Shown here in pieces: positions 24,125-32,978 of a stretch of 40,475 nt of DNA (position 1 is its first letter; each line of letters opens with the position of its first letter). The position numbers and the translations under genes are program-made. The DNA is from Aeromicrobium sp. (GTDB lineage Bacteria > Actinomycetota > Actinomycetes > Propionibacteriales > Nocardioidaceae): NCBI RefSeq assembly GCF_014378035.1, contig NZ_JACMOM010000383.1, positions 1-40,475 of the forward strand, given 5' to 3'. The notes under the pieces are model-generated. The model was given only the letters and a program-made list of their open reading frames with translations, was not told the DNA's origin and ran no database searches.

Positions 24125-25045
24125 TCAACTCGGGCATGGGCCCCCTACTTCAATTTCCCTCACGGTAGACCTGGCAGAGGCGTGCGGCAAGGGGCAATCT
24201 TCGCGCCCTTCAGTCGTACCGACATACACGCCGCTTTCGACTGCCGGTGCGGGGTGGACCGCATGGTCGGCTCGACGCTCCGGGCAGTCGGCAAGCGCGC
24301 GAAGCGAGGCCTCCGTCACCGCCCCCTCGACCAAGGGCACGGGCTTGCCCGAAATCTGGTGGGCGGTGGGCCCAAAGCTGTCGAGGACGGCATCGGCGGC
24401 ACTGAGGTCGTCATTCTCGGTGTAGGGATTTGTCACGACGAGGCAGGGCAGCTGGGCCGCTTGCGCCGCCCGCAGGCCGTTCTCGGAGTCCTCCACCGCG
24501 ACGACACCGGCCGGTTGCAGGCCCGCCTCGCGCATGACTGTGAGGTAGACCTGTGGCTCTGGTTTGAGTGCGTGCACTTCGGTGCCGGTGACGAGGAGCT
24601 CGAAGACGCCGGTGCCGAAATGGTGAGTCACCAGCGGCTCGACCCAGTCCCTGCTCCCGGTCGTGGCGACGAACAGCCGGACTCCGTCGTCGTGCAGACT
24701 CTCGACCAGCTGCCGAACACCGGGCCGCAGCTGGATCGCACCCTCGTGGACCATCCGGGTGAAGATCCGCGTCTTCGCCTTGTGAAGCTCGATGGCGAGA
24801 CCGGCCGCCTGCTCGCCGGCGTAGCCCCTTGACTCGAGATGGGCCCGGAGGCGTTGACGGCCCCCCGTCACGGTGAGGAGCCTTCCGTATACGTCCACGC
24901 CCCAGTGGTCGGGAAGTCCGAAATCGGCGAATGCCTGGTTGAAGGCGACGCGATGGCCGTCACGCTCGCTGTCGACCAGAGTCCCGTCGACATCGAAGAT
25001 GACCGCGCTCAACGTGGCCAAGGCCACGCGACCGCGGGTGGGCAT
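24125..25045 (-). CDS. cbbY: CbbY-type HAD phosphatase (xylulose-1,5-bisphosphate phosphatase) with C-terminal extension
   Basis: CbbY removes xylulose-1,5-bisphosphate, a misfire product that blocks RuBisCO. The core (about 10-245 of 306 aa) has the HAD motifs IFDVDGTLVDSERDGHR, ATTGSRDWVEP, LKPEPQVYLTVM and VAVEDSENGLRAA, with the CbbY-like cap after the first motif. Family members are about 230-255 aa. Here some 50 further residues follow, rich in Pro, Glu and Arg and without family similarity, so the stop may have been lost or the tail is lineage-specific. The ATG overlaps the glpX stop (TGATG at 25043-25047), placing it firmly in the CBB operon. Confidence 0.88.
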   Translation of the reverse strand: MPTRGRVALATLSAVIFDVDGTLVDSERDGHRVAFNQAFADFGLPDHWGVDVYGRLLTVTGGRQRLRAHLESRGYAGEQAAGLAIELHKAKTRIFTRMVHEGAIQLRPGVRQLVESLHDDGVRLFVATTGSRDWVEPLVTHHFGTGVFELLVTGTEVHALKPEPQVYLTVMREAGLQPAGVVAVEDSENGLRAAQAAQLPCLVVTNPYTENDDLSAADAVLDSFGPTAHQISGKPVPLVEGAVTEASLRALADCPERRADHAVHPAPAVESGVYVGTTEGREDCPLPHASARSTVREIEVGGPCPS

Positions 25046-26046
25046 CAGGTGTTCCGGTCGAAGTCCACGGCCGAGTACTCGCCGAGAAGCGCGGGCCGGT
25101 GGCGTGACTCGACCGTGCGGATCGTCCCGGACTTCGCCCGCATGACAACGGTCGAGGTGAGGATCGCACCGTGCTCGTAGCGCACCCCCCGCACCAGCTC
25201 ACCGTCAGTGATGCCGGTTGCGCTGAAGTAGGCCTCATCGCCCTTCACCAGGTCGGAGGTGGTGAGTACGCGAGACAGGTCGTGGCCGGCGTCATGGGCA
25301 CGGGAGCGCTCGAGGTCGGACGAAGCGCGGAGTCGTCCCTGGATCTCACCGCCCATGCACTTCATGGCGGCAGCGGCAATGATGCCCTCCGGGGTGCCGC
25401 CGATCCCGATCAGCAGGTCGACGCCCGTCCCCGGCAGACCCGTCATCACCGCTCCGGCCACGTCACCGTCAGACACGAAGCGGATGCGAGCGCCTGCCGC
25501 TCGTACCTGTCGCGCGAGATCGACATGGCGCGGCCTGTCCAGGATCACGACGGTGACATCGGCCACCTTGAGCCCCTTGGCCTTGGCGACGACCCGAATG
25601 TTCTCCTCGACGGGGGCGTTGATGTCGATGACACCCGCGGCCTCCGGCCCCGTGGCGATCTTGTCCATGTAGAACACTGCCGAGGGATCGAACATCGTGT
25701 GCCGCGGCGCCACGGCTATGACGGCCACGGCGTTGGGCTGCCCGTTTGCCATCAGGGTCGTGCCGTCGATGGGGTCGACTGCGACATCGCACGCGACCCC
25801 TCCGCCGTTGCCGACCGTCTCACCGTTGAACAACATGGGCGCCTTGTCCTTCTCGCCCTCACCGATCACGACGACCCCTGACATGGAAACGGTGCTGATG
25901 AGGGCACGCATCGCGTCGACTGCGGCCTGGTCGCCGCCGTTCTTGTCGCCTCGGCCGACCCAGCGAGCTGCTGCCATGGCGGCGCCTTCGGTGACTCGGA
26001 CCAGCTCGAGGGCAAGGTTGCGGTCTGGTCTTTCGCGTTCGGGCAT
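25045..26046 (-). CDS. glpX: Class II fructose-1,6-/sedoheptulose-1,7-bisphosphatase
   Basis: The 333-aa GlpX-type phosphatase hydrolyses fructose-1,6-bisphosphate and, in CBB operons, probably also sedoheptulose-1,7-bisphosphate. Motifs include [54 protein letters not shown] (metal and substrate site), [20 protein letters not shown] and [29 protein letters not shown] motif precedes the ATG at 26046. It follows the phosphoribulokinase gene after 126 bp and overlaps cbbY. Confidence 0.95.
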   Translation of the reverse strand: MPERERPDRNLALELVRVTEGAAMAAARWVGRGDKNGGDQAAVDAMRALISTVSMSGVVVIGEGEKDKAPMLFNGETVGNGGGVACDVAVDPIDGTTLMANGQPNAVAVIAVAPRHTMFDPSAVFYMDKIATGPEAAGVIDINAPVEENIRVVAKAKGLKVADVTVVILDRPRHVDLARQVRAAGARIRFVSDGDVAGAVMTGLPGTGVDLLIGIGGTPEGIIAAAAMKCMGGEIQGRLRASSDLERSRAHDAGHDLSRVLTTSDLVKGDEAYFSATGITDGELVRGVRYEHGAILTSTVVMRAKSGTIRTVESRHRPALLGEYSAVDFDRNT

Positions 26047-26112
26047 GGGTGACTTCTTTCGGTAGATGTCGATCCGGCTCGTGAGCCGAAGTTGAGCACG
26101 TCCCCGGGCGGC

Positions 26113-26141
26113 CCTGCATCCACCCGCTGGGTGGTCGCAGG
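26113..26141 (-). other. Intercistronic hairpin between phosphoribulokinase and glpX
   Basis: Arms CCACCC (26120-26125) and GGGTGG (26129-26134) close a 3-nt loop. Beyond a 2x2 internal loop, CCTGC (26113-26117) pairs with GCAGG (26137-26141). It sits in the only sizeable gap of the CBB operon and may be a partial terminator or an mRNA processing or stability element. Confidence 0.5.
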
Positions 26142-26172
26142 GGTGACCGGGTCGCCAGCGACCTGATCGCGG

Positions 26173-27135
26173 TCAGGCCGCCCGCCGCTGGTTGGCGCGC
26201 ACCTGCAAGAGGTGATAGAGCAGAATCAGCTGCGTGAGGGCCAGGGGTTCGCTTCGCGTCCCCGGGCTGATCTCGCCGATGTGGTCAGGTGGCGCGCCGC
26301 CGTCGGTACCGAGCTCCGTCCAGATCGCCTTCTCCAAGAGCTGGGCTTCCTCCGCGGAGGCGTGCCCGTGCACGAGAAGGCAGTCGGTCGGGGTCCCGTC
26401 CCGGTCACGGATGATCTTCAGATGCATGGCGCTCGTGTGATCATCGTTCAGCACCGAGTCCAGTGCTGGGTGTTGGATCGTTGGGCGAAGCATCAGCTCG
26501 GCCGACAGGGGTGATCCGGGCGGATCCTCGCGGCCCGGGACAGGAGCGAATCGGATCACGATGTCGGCGAAACGGCGCTGCGGACGGATGAACAGCGCCG
26601 ACTCGGGTTCGCGCCGTTCGAGGTCGGCGGTGACCTGTTCGGGCGTGTATCCCCGCTTGCCGCAGTCCCGGTCAACCTTCCACTTGTGCCGGATCTCTTC
26701 AGGCGGGTCGAGGAAGACCGTCACGTCGAAGCACGCCCTGGTCAGCTTCGTTGCCAACGGGTGCAAGCCCTCCACGATGACGAACTCTTTCGGCTCGACG
26801 TACTCGGGTCGGGTGAACGTGCCGGTCGCGTGGTCGTACACCGGCTTGAGGATCGGGCGTCCGAGTGCCAGGAGCTGCAGGTGCTGCTCCACGATGTCGA
26901 TGTAGTTGCAGTCTGGGTGCAACGGGGTGAAGGGCAGCTTCTTGCGCTCTGCACGATCGAACTTGTGGTAATCGTCGACGCAGATCGAGAGGCAGCGGTC
27001 CTCACCGATCGCCTCGGTCAACCCTTTCGTCAACGTGGTCTTGCCGGAAGCGGAGTCACCGGCGATGGCAAGCATGACCGGTCTCGACGAGCCATCGGCC
27101 TGCGAACGTGCGATCTGGATGATCTTCTCTGGCAT
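26173..27135 (-). CDS. cbbP: Phosphoribulokinase
   Basis: The enzyme phosphorylates ribulose-5-phosphate with ATP to make the RuBisCO substrate. The 320-aa protein has the P-loop AIAGDSASGKTTLTKG at about 23-38, CVDDYHKFDRAERKK with the catalytic Asp, LHPDCNYIDIVEQHL, PVYDHATGTFTRPEY and VIVEGLHPLAT, all typical of phosphoribulokinases. Its ATG overlaps the transketolase stop (TGATG at 27133-27137). With RuBisCO at 33999 it defines a working CBB pathway. Confidence 0.96.
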   Translation of the reverse strand: MPEKIIQIARSQADGSSRPVMLAIAGDSASGKTTLTKGLTEAIGEDRCLSICVDDYHKFDRAERKKLPFTPLHPDCNYIDIVEQHLQLLALGRPILKPVYDHATGTFTRPEYVEPKEFVIVEGLHPLATKLTRACFDVTVFLDPPEEIRHKWKVDRDCGKRGYTPEQVTADLERREPESALFIRPQRRFADIVIRFAPVPGREDPPGSPLSAELMLRPTIQHPALDSVLNDDHTSAMHLKIIRDRDGTPTDCLLVHGHASAEEAQLLEKAIWTELGTDGGAPPDHIGEISPGTRSEPLALTQLILLYHLLQVRANQRRAA

Positions 27136-29180
27136 CAGGAGTTCCCTTCGGTTGGGTGTTGATCGTTGTCATGAGGCGCTGAGTGGTGCGCGTTCGCGGC
27201 CGCCACAGCCCGCCGGACGATGTTGTCTGCACTCATGCCGAAGTGGGCGAGGACCTCGTCGCCGGGACCGGACGCGCCGAACTCGTCGATACCGATGGCG
27301 TTGGTGCCGGTGAGGCCCTGCCAGCCGAGCGTGGTCCCGGCTTCGACGGACATGACGACCGGTGCCCGGCCGAATACTCCGCTGTTCTCGGCGAAGCGTT
27401 CTCGCCACGGTGCCGAGATCACGCGGGTGACCAGCCCCCGCGCGTGCAACGCCACCGCTGCTTCCACGGCAAGGTGGACCTCCGAGCCGGTGGCGATGAT
27501 GTCGATGTCGGGCTGCTCGGCTTGCCTCACCACGCGGGCGCCCGTGGAGGTGAGGAAGTCCGGTTCGGTGCCGTCGGCGGATTCCAGGGAGGGAAGCGTC
27601 TGCCGGCTGAGGATGAGCACGCTCGGTCCGCTGGTGTGCCTGAGCGCGGCTCGCCACGCGGCGATGGTCTCGTGGTCGTCGGCAGGTCGGAAGACGCGCA
27701 CGCCCGGGATCAGCCGAAGTGACTCGATGTGCTCGACCGGTTGGTGCGTCGGGCCGTCCTCACCGACAGCGACCGAGTCGTGGGTCAGGATGTACACGAC
27801 CGGTTGCCTCATCAATGCGGACAGTCGCAGCGCGGGACGAAGGTAGTCGCTGAAGACCAGGAAGGTGCTCCCGTATGGACGGAAACCGCCATGCAGGGAC
27901 AGCCCGTTGAGCACCGCGGCCATCGCGAACTCGCGGATACCGAAATGAATCACGGAGCCGGCAAAGTCCAGTGCCGAGACGGCATCCTGCCCGGTCACGG
28001 TGCCGGTCGACCCGGCGAGGTCAGCCGAGCCGCCGATGAGCTCAGGCATCTGCGCGGCGACCGCCGCGAGAACCGCTTGGGACGTCTGCCGGGTCGCGCG
28101 GTCGATGCCGGTCTCGATGCCGTCGAGAATCTCCTCAAGATGCTCGGGGAGCTCCCGGTCCTGGGCGCGAACCCATTCGGCGCAACGCACGGGGCTGGCG
28201 TGCTCGAAAGTGTCATACCGCCGCGTCCACGCGGCCTGTTGCCGCGCACCGGCCATCGCGAGCTCGGCGCACCGTTCGCGCACCTCCGCCGGGACAACGA
28301 AACGCTGGTCTCCCCATCCGGCGTTCTTCTTGGCCGCGCGGAGAACCGTGGCGCCCAAGGGTGCTCCGTGCGCCTTCGACGTGCCCTCGATCCCGGGTGC
28401 CCCGTGGCCGATGACCGTACGGATCGCAATGAAGCTCGGCCGCTCTGCGGCTTTTGCGGCCGTGAGGGCGGCATCGATCGCGTCGACGTCGGTCCCGTCG
28501 TCGACCCTCGCGACGTGCCAGCCGTAGGCAGCAAAGCGCATCAGCTGGTCGTCGCTGCATGACTGGCCGGCTGGCCCGTCGATCGTGATGTCGTTGTCGT
28601 CGAACAGCACGATCAGACGGCCCAGACCAAGATGCCCGGCAAGTGAGGCGGCCTCGTGGCTGACACCTTCCATGAGGCAGCCGTCCCCGACGATCGCGTA
28701 GGTGTGGTGACCGGTGATCTCGGGGTAGCGGGCAGCATTCATGCGTTCGCCCAGAGCCATTCCCACCGCGGTCGCCAGCCCCTGTCCGAGCGGGCCCGTG
28801 GTCGTCTCGACGCCGTCGGTGTGGCCGAGCTCGGGGTGACCGGGCGTGGCGGATCCGAGCTGGCGGAAACGCCGCAGCTCCGACAGCGGCAGGCCGTAGC
28901 CGAACAGATGGAGCAGCGCGTACTGGAGAGCGGACCCGTGGCCGGCCGACAGGACGAATCGGTCGCGGTCTGCCCAGGCGGAGTCGGCTGGATTGTGGGC
29001 AAGGTGTCGGCTGAACAGCGTCCAGGCCATGGGGGCTGCGCCCATCGGCATACCGGCGTGCCCGCTGTTGGCCTCCTCGACCATGTCGGCGGCGAGAAAG
29101 CGGATCGTGTCGATCGCGAGCTGGTCGATGGCGCCGGAACGCGGCGTGGTCTTGTGGGTGTCGGGGGTCGTGATCGTCAT
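27135..29180 (-). CDS. tkt: Transketolase
   Basis: The enzyme moves two-carbon units between sugar phosphates with thiamine diphosphate, regenerating pentose phosphates for carbon fixation. The 681-aa protein is full length, with [38 protein letters not shown], the cofactor motif [19 protein letters not shown] ending in [27 protein letters not shown], the pyrimidine-domain [18 protein letters not shown] and [19 protein letters not shown]. The ATG at 29180 lies 1 bp after the rpe stop; an upstream in-frame start would overlap rpe and lacks similarity. It is part of the CBB operon. Confidence 0.96.
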   Translation of the reverse strand: MTITTPDTHKTTPRSGAIDQLAIDTIRFLAADMVEEANSGHAGMPMGAAPMAWTLFSRHLAHNPADSAWADRDRFVLSAGHGSALQYALLHLFGYGLPLSELRRFRQLGSATPGHPELGHTDGVETTTGPLGQGLATAVGMALGERMNAARYPEITGHHTYAIVGDGCLMEGVSHEAASLAGHLGLGRLIVLFDDNDITIDGPAGQSCSDDQLMRFAAYGWHVARVDDGTDVDAIDAALTAAKAAERPSFIAIRTVIGHGAPGIEGTSKAHGAPLGATVLRAAKKNAGWGDQRFVVPAEVRERCAELAMAGARQQAAWTRRYDTFEHASPVRCAEWVRAQDRELPEHLEEILDGIETGIDRATRQTSQAVLAAVAAQMPELIGGSADLAGSTGTVTGQDAVSALDFAGSVIHFGIREFAMAAVLNGLSLHGGFRPYGSTFLVFSDYLRPALRLSALMRQPVVYILTHDSVAVGEDGPTHQPVEHIESLRLIPGVRVFRPADDHETIAAWRAALRHTSGPSVLILSRQTLPSLESADGTEPDFLTSTGARVVRQAEQPDIDIIATGSEVHLAVEAAVALHARGLVTRVISAPWRERFAENSGVFGRAPVVMSVEAGTTLGWQGLTGTNAIGIDEFGASGPGDEVLAHFGMSADNIVRRAVAAANAHHSAPHDNDQHPTEGNS

Positions 29181-29181
29181 G

Positions 29182-29880
29182 TCAGGCAGCCGTTTCGTCG
29201 TGGTGGGTCTGGGCCCAGGCCGCGCGACTTCGCAGCTCGTGGACTCCAGCGGTCTTGCCTGCGGCCCAGCCATAGAGCCAGCTGCCGGAGATGAAGACGT
29301 CGGCGCCCGCGGCGGCCGCGCCGACGATCGTGCGGTCGGTGATCCCTCCGTCGACCTCGAGCTCGATCGAGTACCCCGATTCGTCGATCATGGTGCGAAT
29401 CTCGGCGATCTTCGCCTCGACCGTCGGGATATAGGTCTGACCGCCGAACCCGGGGTTCACCGTCATCGCCAGGATGAGGTCGGTCTCGGACAGGACGTGC
29501 GCTGCGGCGGAGGCAGGAGTGTGCGGGTTGAGGGCAACGCCGGCGCGCGCGCCGAGCTCGCGGATCCGACCCAAGGTCCGATGCAGGTGCGGGCAGGCCT
29601 CGGCGTGGACGATGACGACCTCGCAGCCTGCGTCGATGTAGCGGTGCAGCAGCCTGTCGGGATTGGCAACCATGAGGTGGGCCTCGAAGCCCACCGTCGA
29701 GTGCTCGCCAGCGGCCGCGATGACGTCCGGGCCGAAGGTCAGGTTCGGCACGAAGACGCCGTCCATGACGTCCCACTGGATGCGGTCGACGCCGGCCTCG
29801 CAGAGGTGTTCGACTTCGGTCCCGAGCTGGCTGAAGTCGGCGGCAAGTATGGAGGGGACGATGAGGTTCTTCTGTCGCAT
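29182..29880 (-). CDS. rpe: Ribulose-phosphate 3-epimerase
   Basis: The enzyme interconverts xylulose-5-phosphate and ribulose-5-phosphate. The 232-aa TIM-barrel protein shows [37 protein letters not shown] with metal-site and catalytic residues, [26 protein letters not shown] and [12 protein letters not shown]. The ATG at 29880 is chosen because similarity begins at once ([12 protein letters not shown]); the longer frame to 30006 is unlike the family. It is the first gene of the minus-strand CBB operon and probably carries its main promoter upstream. Confidence 0.96.
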   Translation of the reverse strand: MRQKNLIVPSILAADFSQLGTEVEHLCEAGVDRIQWDVMDGVFVPNLTFGPDVIAAAGEHSTVGFEAHLMVANPDRLLHRYIDAGCEVVIVHAEACPHLHRTLGRIRELGARAGVALNPHTPASAAAHVLSETDLILAMTVNPGFGGQTYIPTVEAKIAEIRTMIDESGYSIELEVDGGITDRTIVGAAAAGADVFISGSWLYGWAAGKTAGVHELRSRAAWAQTHHDETAA

Positions 29881-29896
29881 GGTGATCCAGCCCTTC

Positions 29897-29910
29897 GTGA
29901 ATTGATTCAC
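29897..29910. promoter_or_regulatory. Perfect palindrome GTGAAT-TG-ATTCAC upstream of rpe
   Basis: This 14-bp palindrome starts 17 bp upstream of the rpe start codon. A degenerate second copy (ATTCAC at 29941-29946 facing GTGGAAT at 29955-29961) lies about 36 bp further out. ATTCAC also occurs in the cbbR/cbbL spacer at 33921-33926. It is a candidate CbbR or other CBB operator; binding is inferred. Confidence 0.45.
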
Positions 29911-30075
29911 ACAAGAACACCGCAACGGCGGTGCGGGCGTATTCACCCCGGTGGGTGGAATGGGTGATGACGTGGCCGGGCTCGGATACCCGAGGACGCA
30001 ACCCACACCGACGAGCGACCGTGAGGGTCATCCGCCATCGAGGACACCATTGACAAGCCCACCTACTCTGTTGAC

Positions 30076-30735
30076 GTGATGAAGCAGGTAGTCCGGGTTG
30101 TCCTGGCCGATGACCACGAGATGGTGCTTCAGGGCGTCACGGCGATGTTGTCGCAATTCCCCGAGGACGTCGAGGTCCTCGGGATGGCGACGAACCAGCT
30201 GGAGGCGCTTGAGCTGACGGCGAGACTCGACCCCGATGTGCTGCTGTGTGACATCAGGCTCGGGAAGGACAGCGGCCTCGATCTGTGTCAGCAGGCGAAA
30301 GCGGCCAATCCCGCACTCCACGTCGTCTTCCTCACCGTCTACGACGACGAGCAGTACCTGTATCAGGCGCTGAGGGTCGACGCCTCCGGCTACATCCTCA
30401 AACGCATCGACGCGGTCGAGCTTGTGGGGCACCTGCGCCGGGTGACGACCGGTGAAGTGGTGATCGATCCGTCATTGGCAGGACGCATAGCGATGTCGGC
30501 GGCTCGCATCAATGCGGGCGAGTTCTGGCCCGGTGCTCACCTGGGGCTCACCCAACGCGAGTCTGAGGTGCTCGCCTTGCTCGTCTCAAGTCACTCGAAC
30601 AAGGGCATCGCCGCGAAGCTCATCGTCAGCGAAGACACCGTCAAGACTCATATCCGCGGCCTGTATCGCAAGCTCGGAGTGTCGGACCGGGGAAGTGCGA
30701 TCGCCGTGGCGTTGAGAGAAGGTCTCTATCAGTGA
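30076..30735 (+). CDS. NarL/LuxR-type response regulator
   Basis: The 219-aa protein has a receiver domain (about 1-122) with the acidic pair DDH, phospho-acceptor Asp in LLCDIRLG (about 59), FLTVYDD and YILKRIDA. A LuxR helix-turn-helix (about 155-215) contains LTQRESEVLALLVSSHSNKG and VSEDTVKTHIRGLYRKLGVS. The start is GTG at 30076, with an ATG immediately after at 30079. Its stop overlaps the histidine kinase start (GTGA at 30732-30735). It is divergent from the CBB operon, with a 195-bp shared upstream region, so CBB or hyp genes are plausible targets. Confidence 0.93.
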   Translation: MMKQVVRVVLADDHEMVLQGVTAMLSQFPEDVEVLGMATNQLEALELTARLDPDVLLCDIRLGKDSGLDLCQQAKAANPALHVVFLTVYDDEQYLYQALRVDASGYILKRIDAVELVGHLRRVTTGEVVIDPSLAGRIAMSAARINAGEFWPGAHLGLTQRESEVLALLVSSHSNKGIAAKLIVSEDTVKTHIRGLYRKLGVSDRGSAIAVALREGLYQ

Positions 30736-31907
30736 AGGACGTGTCCGCACTACATCGACTGCTGTTGGTCCCCGGTGAGCTGAATCTTCCGGCGGTGTCT
30801 CGATTTCTCACCGAGGCGCTTGACGCGGACGGATCGATCGTCTTCCTCATCGACCAGAACGAGAACGAGCTGAACGTCGGTGCGGTGCACCCGGCCGCCC
30901 ACGGTCTCGAGAAACAGTTGAAGATTCCGGTCGGATATGGAGTGACCGGGCTGGTGGCATCGAAAGGACATGCGGTCACGCTCGTCGACGATTCGCCCCG
31001 CAACAAGGTGCACCGGGCGCTGTTGGGCCTGCGGCCGGATCAGACGGTGTCCCGCATGTGCGCGCCTGCCCACGGGACGGCGTCCAGGATCGTGGGGGTG
31101 ATCTCGGTACACCGTCGCGGGTCGACCTCCTTCACCGAGGACGACCTGAAGAGAGCGCAGGTGTATGCCGATCTGATCGGTCTCCGGCTGTTCGCCGAGG
31201 GCCTGCTCGGCGACGTCGAGGAGCACCAGGCGCAGCGAAACCGGCTCATCGAGCAGGCATCATCGGCGCAGGAGGCCGAACGCCGACGCATTGCCGGCGA
31301 CCTCCACGACGGCGTCACCCAGGCGCGTGCTTCGCTCGCCTTCCACCTGTCCGCGGCCGATGTGGGCTTGGCGGCGACCGGACCTGCCGAACGCAGGATC
31401 GGTGATGCTCAGGTCCAGATCTCGGCCGCCCGCCGACTCGCCACCCTTGCGTATGACGAGACGCGCGCAGCGATTCGGGGCCTGCACAGCCTGATCCTGG
31501 AGGATCTGGGGTTGGTGTCGGCACTGGAGTCGCTGACCCAGGTCTCGCCCCAGCTCGACATCGAGTTTCGCACCGATCTGGACGAGATCTCCGACGTCCC
31601 CGACCACTGCGCTGCCGTGTTGTTCCGGATCGCACAGGAAGGCATCAACAACGTCGTCAAACACGCCGAGGCGGGGCATGCCGTGCTGTCCTTGCGCCGG
31701 GCAGGGGATGCAGTGGTCCTGGCGATCACCGATGACGGTGTGGGATTCGATCTGGCTTCAGCGCGGGCACAGCGAAGTGTGGATGCGCTCGGCGAGCACT
31801 TTGGCCTCTCGTCGGTCGCCGAGCGCTGCGCCCTGATCGGCGCATCCTTGCGCATCGACTCGGTCGCCGGCCGGGGTACCGCCGTCATCGTCGAGCTTCC
31901 GTTGTGA
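30732..31907 (+). CDS. GAF-domain sensor histidine kinase, NarX/DesK-like
   Basis: The 391-aa soluble kinase has an N-terminal GAF domain (about 10-155: KIPVGYGVTGLVASKGHAV, VGVISVHRRGSTSFTEDDL), a HisKA_3 dimerisation domain with phospho-acceptor His at about 192 (ERRRIAGDLHDGVTQARASL), and an ATPase domain (FRIAQEGINNVVKHAEAGH, ITDDGVGFD, GRGTAVIVELPL). It has no membrane segment, so it senses an internal signal; GAF domains bind cyclic nucleotides, haem, Fe-S clusters or small molecules. The GTG start at 30732 overlaps the response-regulator stop, marking a cognate pair. It ends 9 bp before the convergent aldolase gene. Confidence 0.93.
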   Translation: MKDVSALHRLLLVPGELNLPAVSRFLTEALDADGSIVFLIDQNENELNVGAVHPAAHGLEKQLKIPVGYGVTGLVASKGHAVTLVDDSPRNKVHRALLGLRPDQTVSRMCAPAHGTASRIVGVISVHRRGSTSFTEDDLKRAQVYADLIGLRLFAEGLLGDVEEHQAQRNRLIEQASSAQEAERRRIAGDLHDGVTQARASLAFHLSAADVGLAATGPAERRIGDAQVQISAARRLATLAYDETRAAIRGLHSLILEDLGLVSALESLTQVSPQLDIEFRTDLDEISDVPDHCAAVLFRIAQEGINNVVKHAEAGHAVLSLRRAGDAVVLAITDDGVGFDLASARAQRSVDALGEHFGLSSVAERCALIGASLRIDSVAGRGTAVIVELPL

Positions 31908-31916
31908 CAACCGGCC

Positions 31917-32915
31917 TCACCGGCGAACGAGCTCGGAGCTCTCGGCACGTGCCGCGGCGGCGTTCGCGCAATTGAGCAGAAGGGCATCCTGGGCAACCCG
32001 GATGTTGGCCTTCTGGCCTTGCCAGGCGTGCAAGGCGTCGTTGACCAGCGCCCTGCCGAAGGAGAACGTGAGGTGCCAGGGCGGTGTCGGGGCGACCGCG
32101 TTGCTTGCGAGGAGGTAGCGGCAAGCCTCGAGTGGCGCATGCCCGCCAGACAGGAAGGCGATGCCGGGAACATGATCAGGGACCGTGGCGCGCAGAACCG
32201 CGTTGGTGGCCGCAGCAACCTCGGCCGGGCTGGCCGCGGGAGCGTGGAGTCCCGGTGTGACCATGTTGGGTTTGAGCACGATACCGGCGAGGTCGACGCG
32301 CTGGCGATCGAGCTGGTCGAAGAGCATCGTCAACGCGCGCGAGGTGGTCTCGGCGCAGTCGCCGATGGTGTGGCCTCCTCCGCACAGGACCTCGGGCTCG
32401 ACGATCGGGACGATCCCGTGCTCCTGGCAGAGGGCTGCGTAGCGGGCAAGGGCGTGGGCGTTGGCCTCCAGCACCAGATCGGTTGCCGTGGCGATGTCGA
32501 TGGCGGCGCGCCACTTGGCGAAGGCGGCACCGGACGCCGCGTAGGTGGCGAGGCGGGCGCCAAGCCCGTCCAGGCCTTCGGTGACTGTCGCGCCGCCACC
32601 GCCGGGTAGGCGTGACGTCCCGGTATCCACCTTGATGCCCGGAAGGATGCCGCGGGCGCGGCATGCCTGCGGGAAGGGGGTGCCGTCGGCGAGCGAGTCG
32701 TTGAACGTCTCGTCGCACAGGATGATCCCGCTGATCGATGCCGCCAGGTCCGGCGCCGTGGGCAGCAGCTCACGATAGTCGCGTCGTGCGGTCGGGGACG
32801 CCGCTATGCCCTCGGCATTGAGCCGTATCGACATGGTCTTGACGCTTTCGTCGGCGGCGAGAATCCCTCGGCCAGATCCGACCAGGTGCGTCGCGACAGC
32901 GTGGAGCTCGTGCAT
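31917..32915 (-). CDS. fba: Class I fructose-bisphosphate aldolase
   Basis: The 332-aa Schiff-base aldolase joins dihydroxyacetone phosphate with glyceraldehyde-3-phosphate or erythrose-4-phosphate in the CBB cycle. All residues of the metazoan-type active site are visible: Asp22 (GRGILAADES), Lys95 (LPGIKVDTG), Lys134 (AFAKWRAA), Glu173 (PIVEPEVL), the Schiff-base Lys215 (IVLKPNMVTPG), Ser256 (AFLSGGHA) and Arg288 (SFGRALV). These match Asp33, Lys107, Lys146, Glu187, Lys229, Ser271 and Arg303 of rabbit aldolase. It starts 63 bp after the cbbR stop on the same strand, so the two are likely co-transcribed. A divergent, degenerate relative lies at 38157. Confidence 0.95.
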   Translation of the reverse strand: MHELHAVATHLVGSGRGILAADESVKTMSIRLNAEGIAASPTARRDYRELLPTAPDLAASISGIILCDETFNDSLADGTPFPQACRARGILPGIKVDTGTSRLPGGGGATVTEGLDGLGARLATYAASGAAFAKWRAAIDIATATDLVLEANAHALARYAALCQEHGIVPIVEPEVLCGGGHTIGDCAETTSRALTMLFDQLDRQRVDLAGIVLKPNMVTPGLHAPAASPAEVAAATNAVLRATVPDHVPGIAFLSGGHAPLEACRYLLASNAVAPTPPWHLTFSFGRALVNDALHAWQGQKANIRVAQDALLLNCANAAAARAESSELVRR

Positions 32916-32978
32916 GGGCCCTCCAGGTGTGGGAATGAATCAACGCCTGCAGCCTTGCGGGCCGAGGCCGCTCCGGGA

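Noticed and set aside
27183-28562. Plus-strand open frames opposite transketolase
   Set aside because: They are shadows of the transketolase gene, whose motifs are complete on the minus strand.
29939-30075. TTGACA at 30050-30055 as a -35 box for the response regulator
   Set aside because: No acceptable -10 box lies at 16-19 bp from it before the start codon at 30076, so it was not annotated as a promoter.
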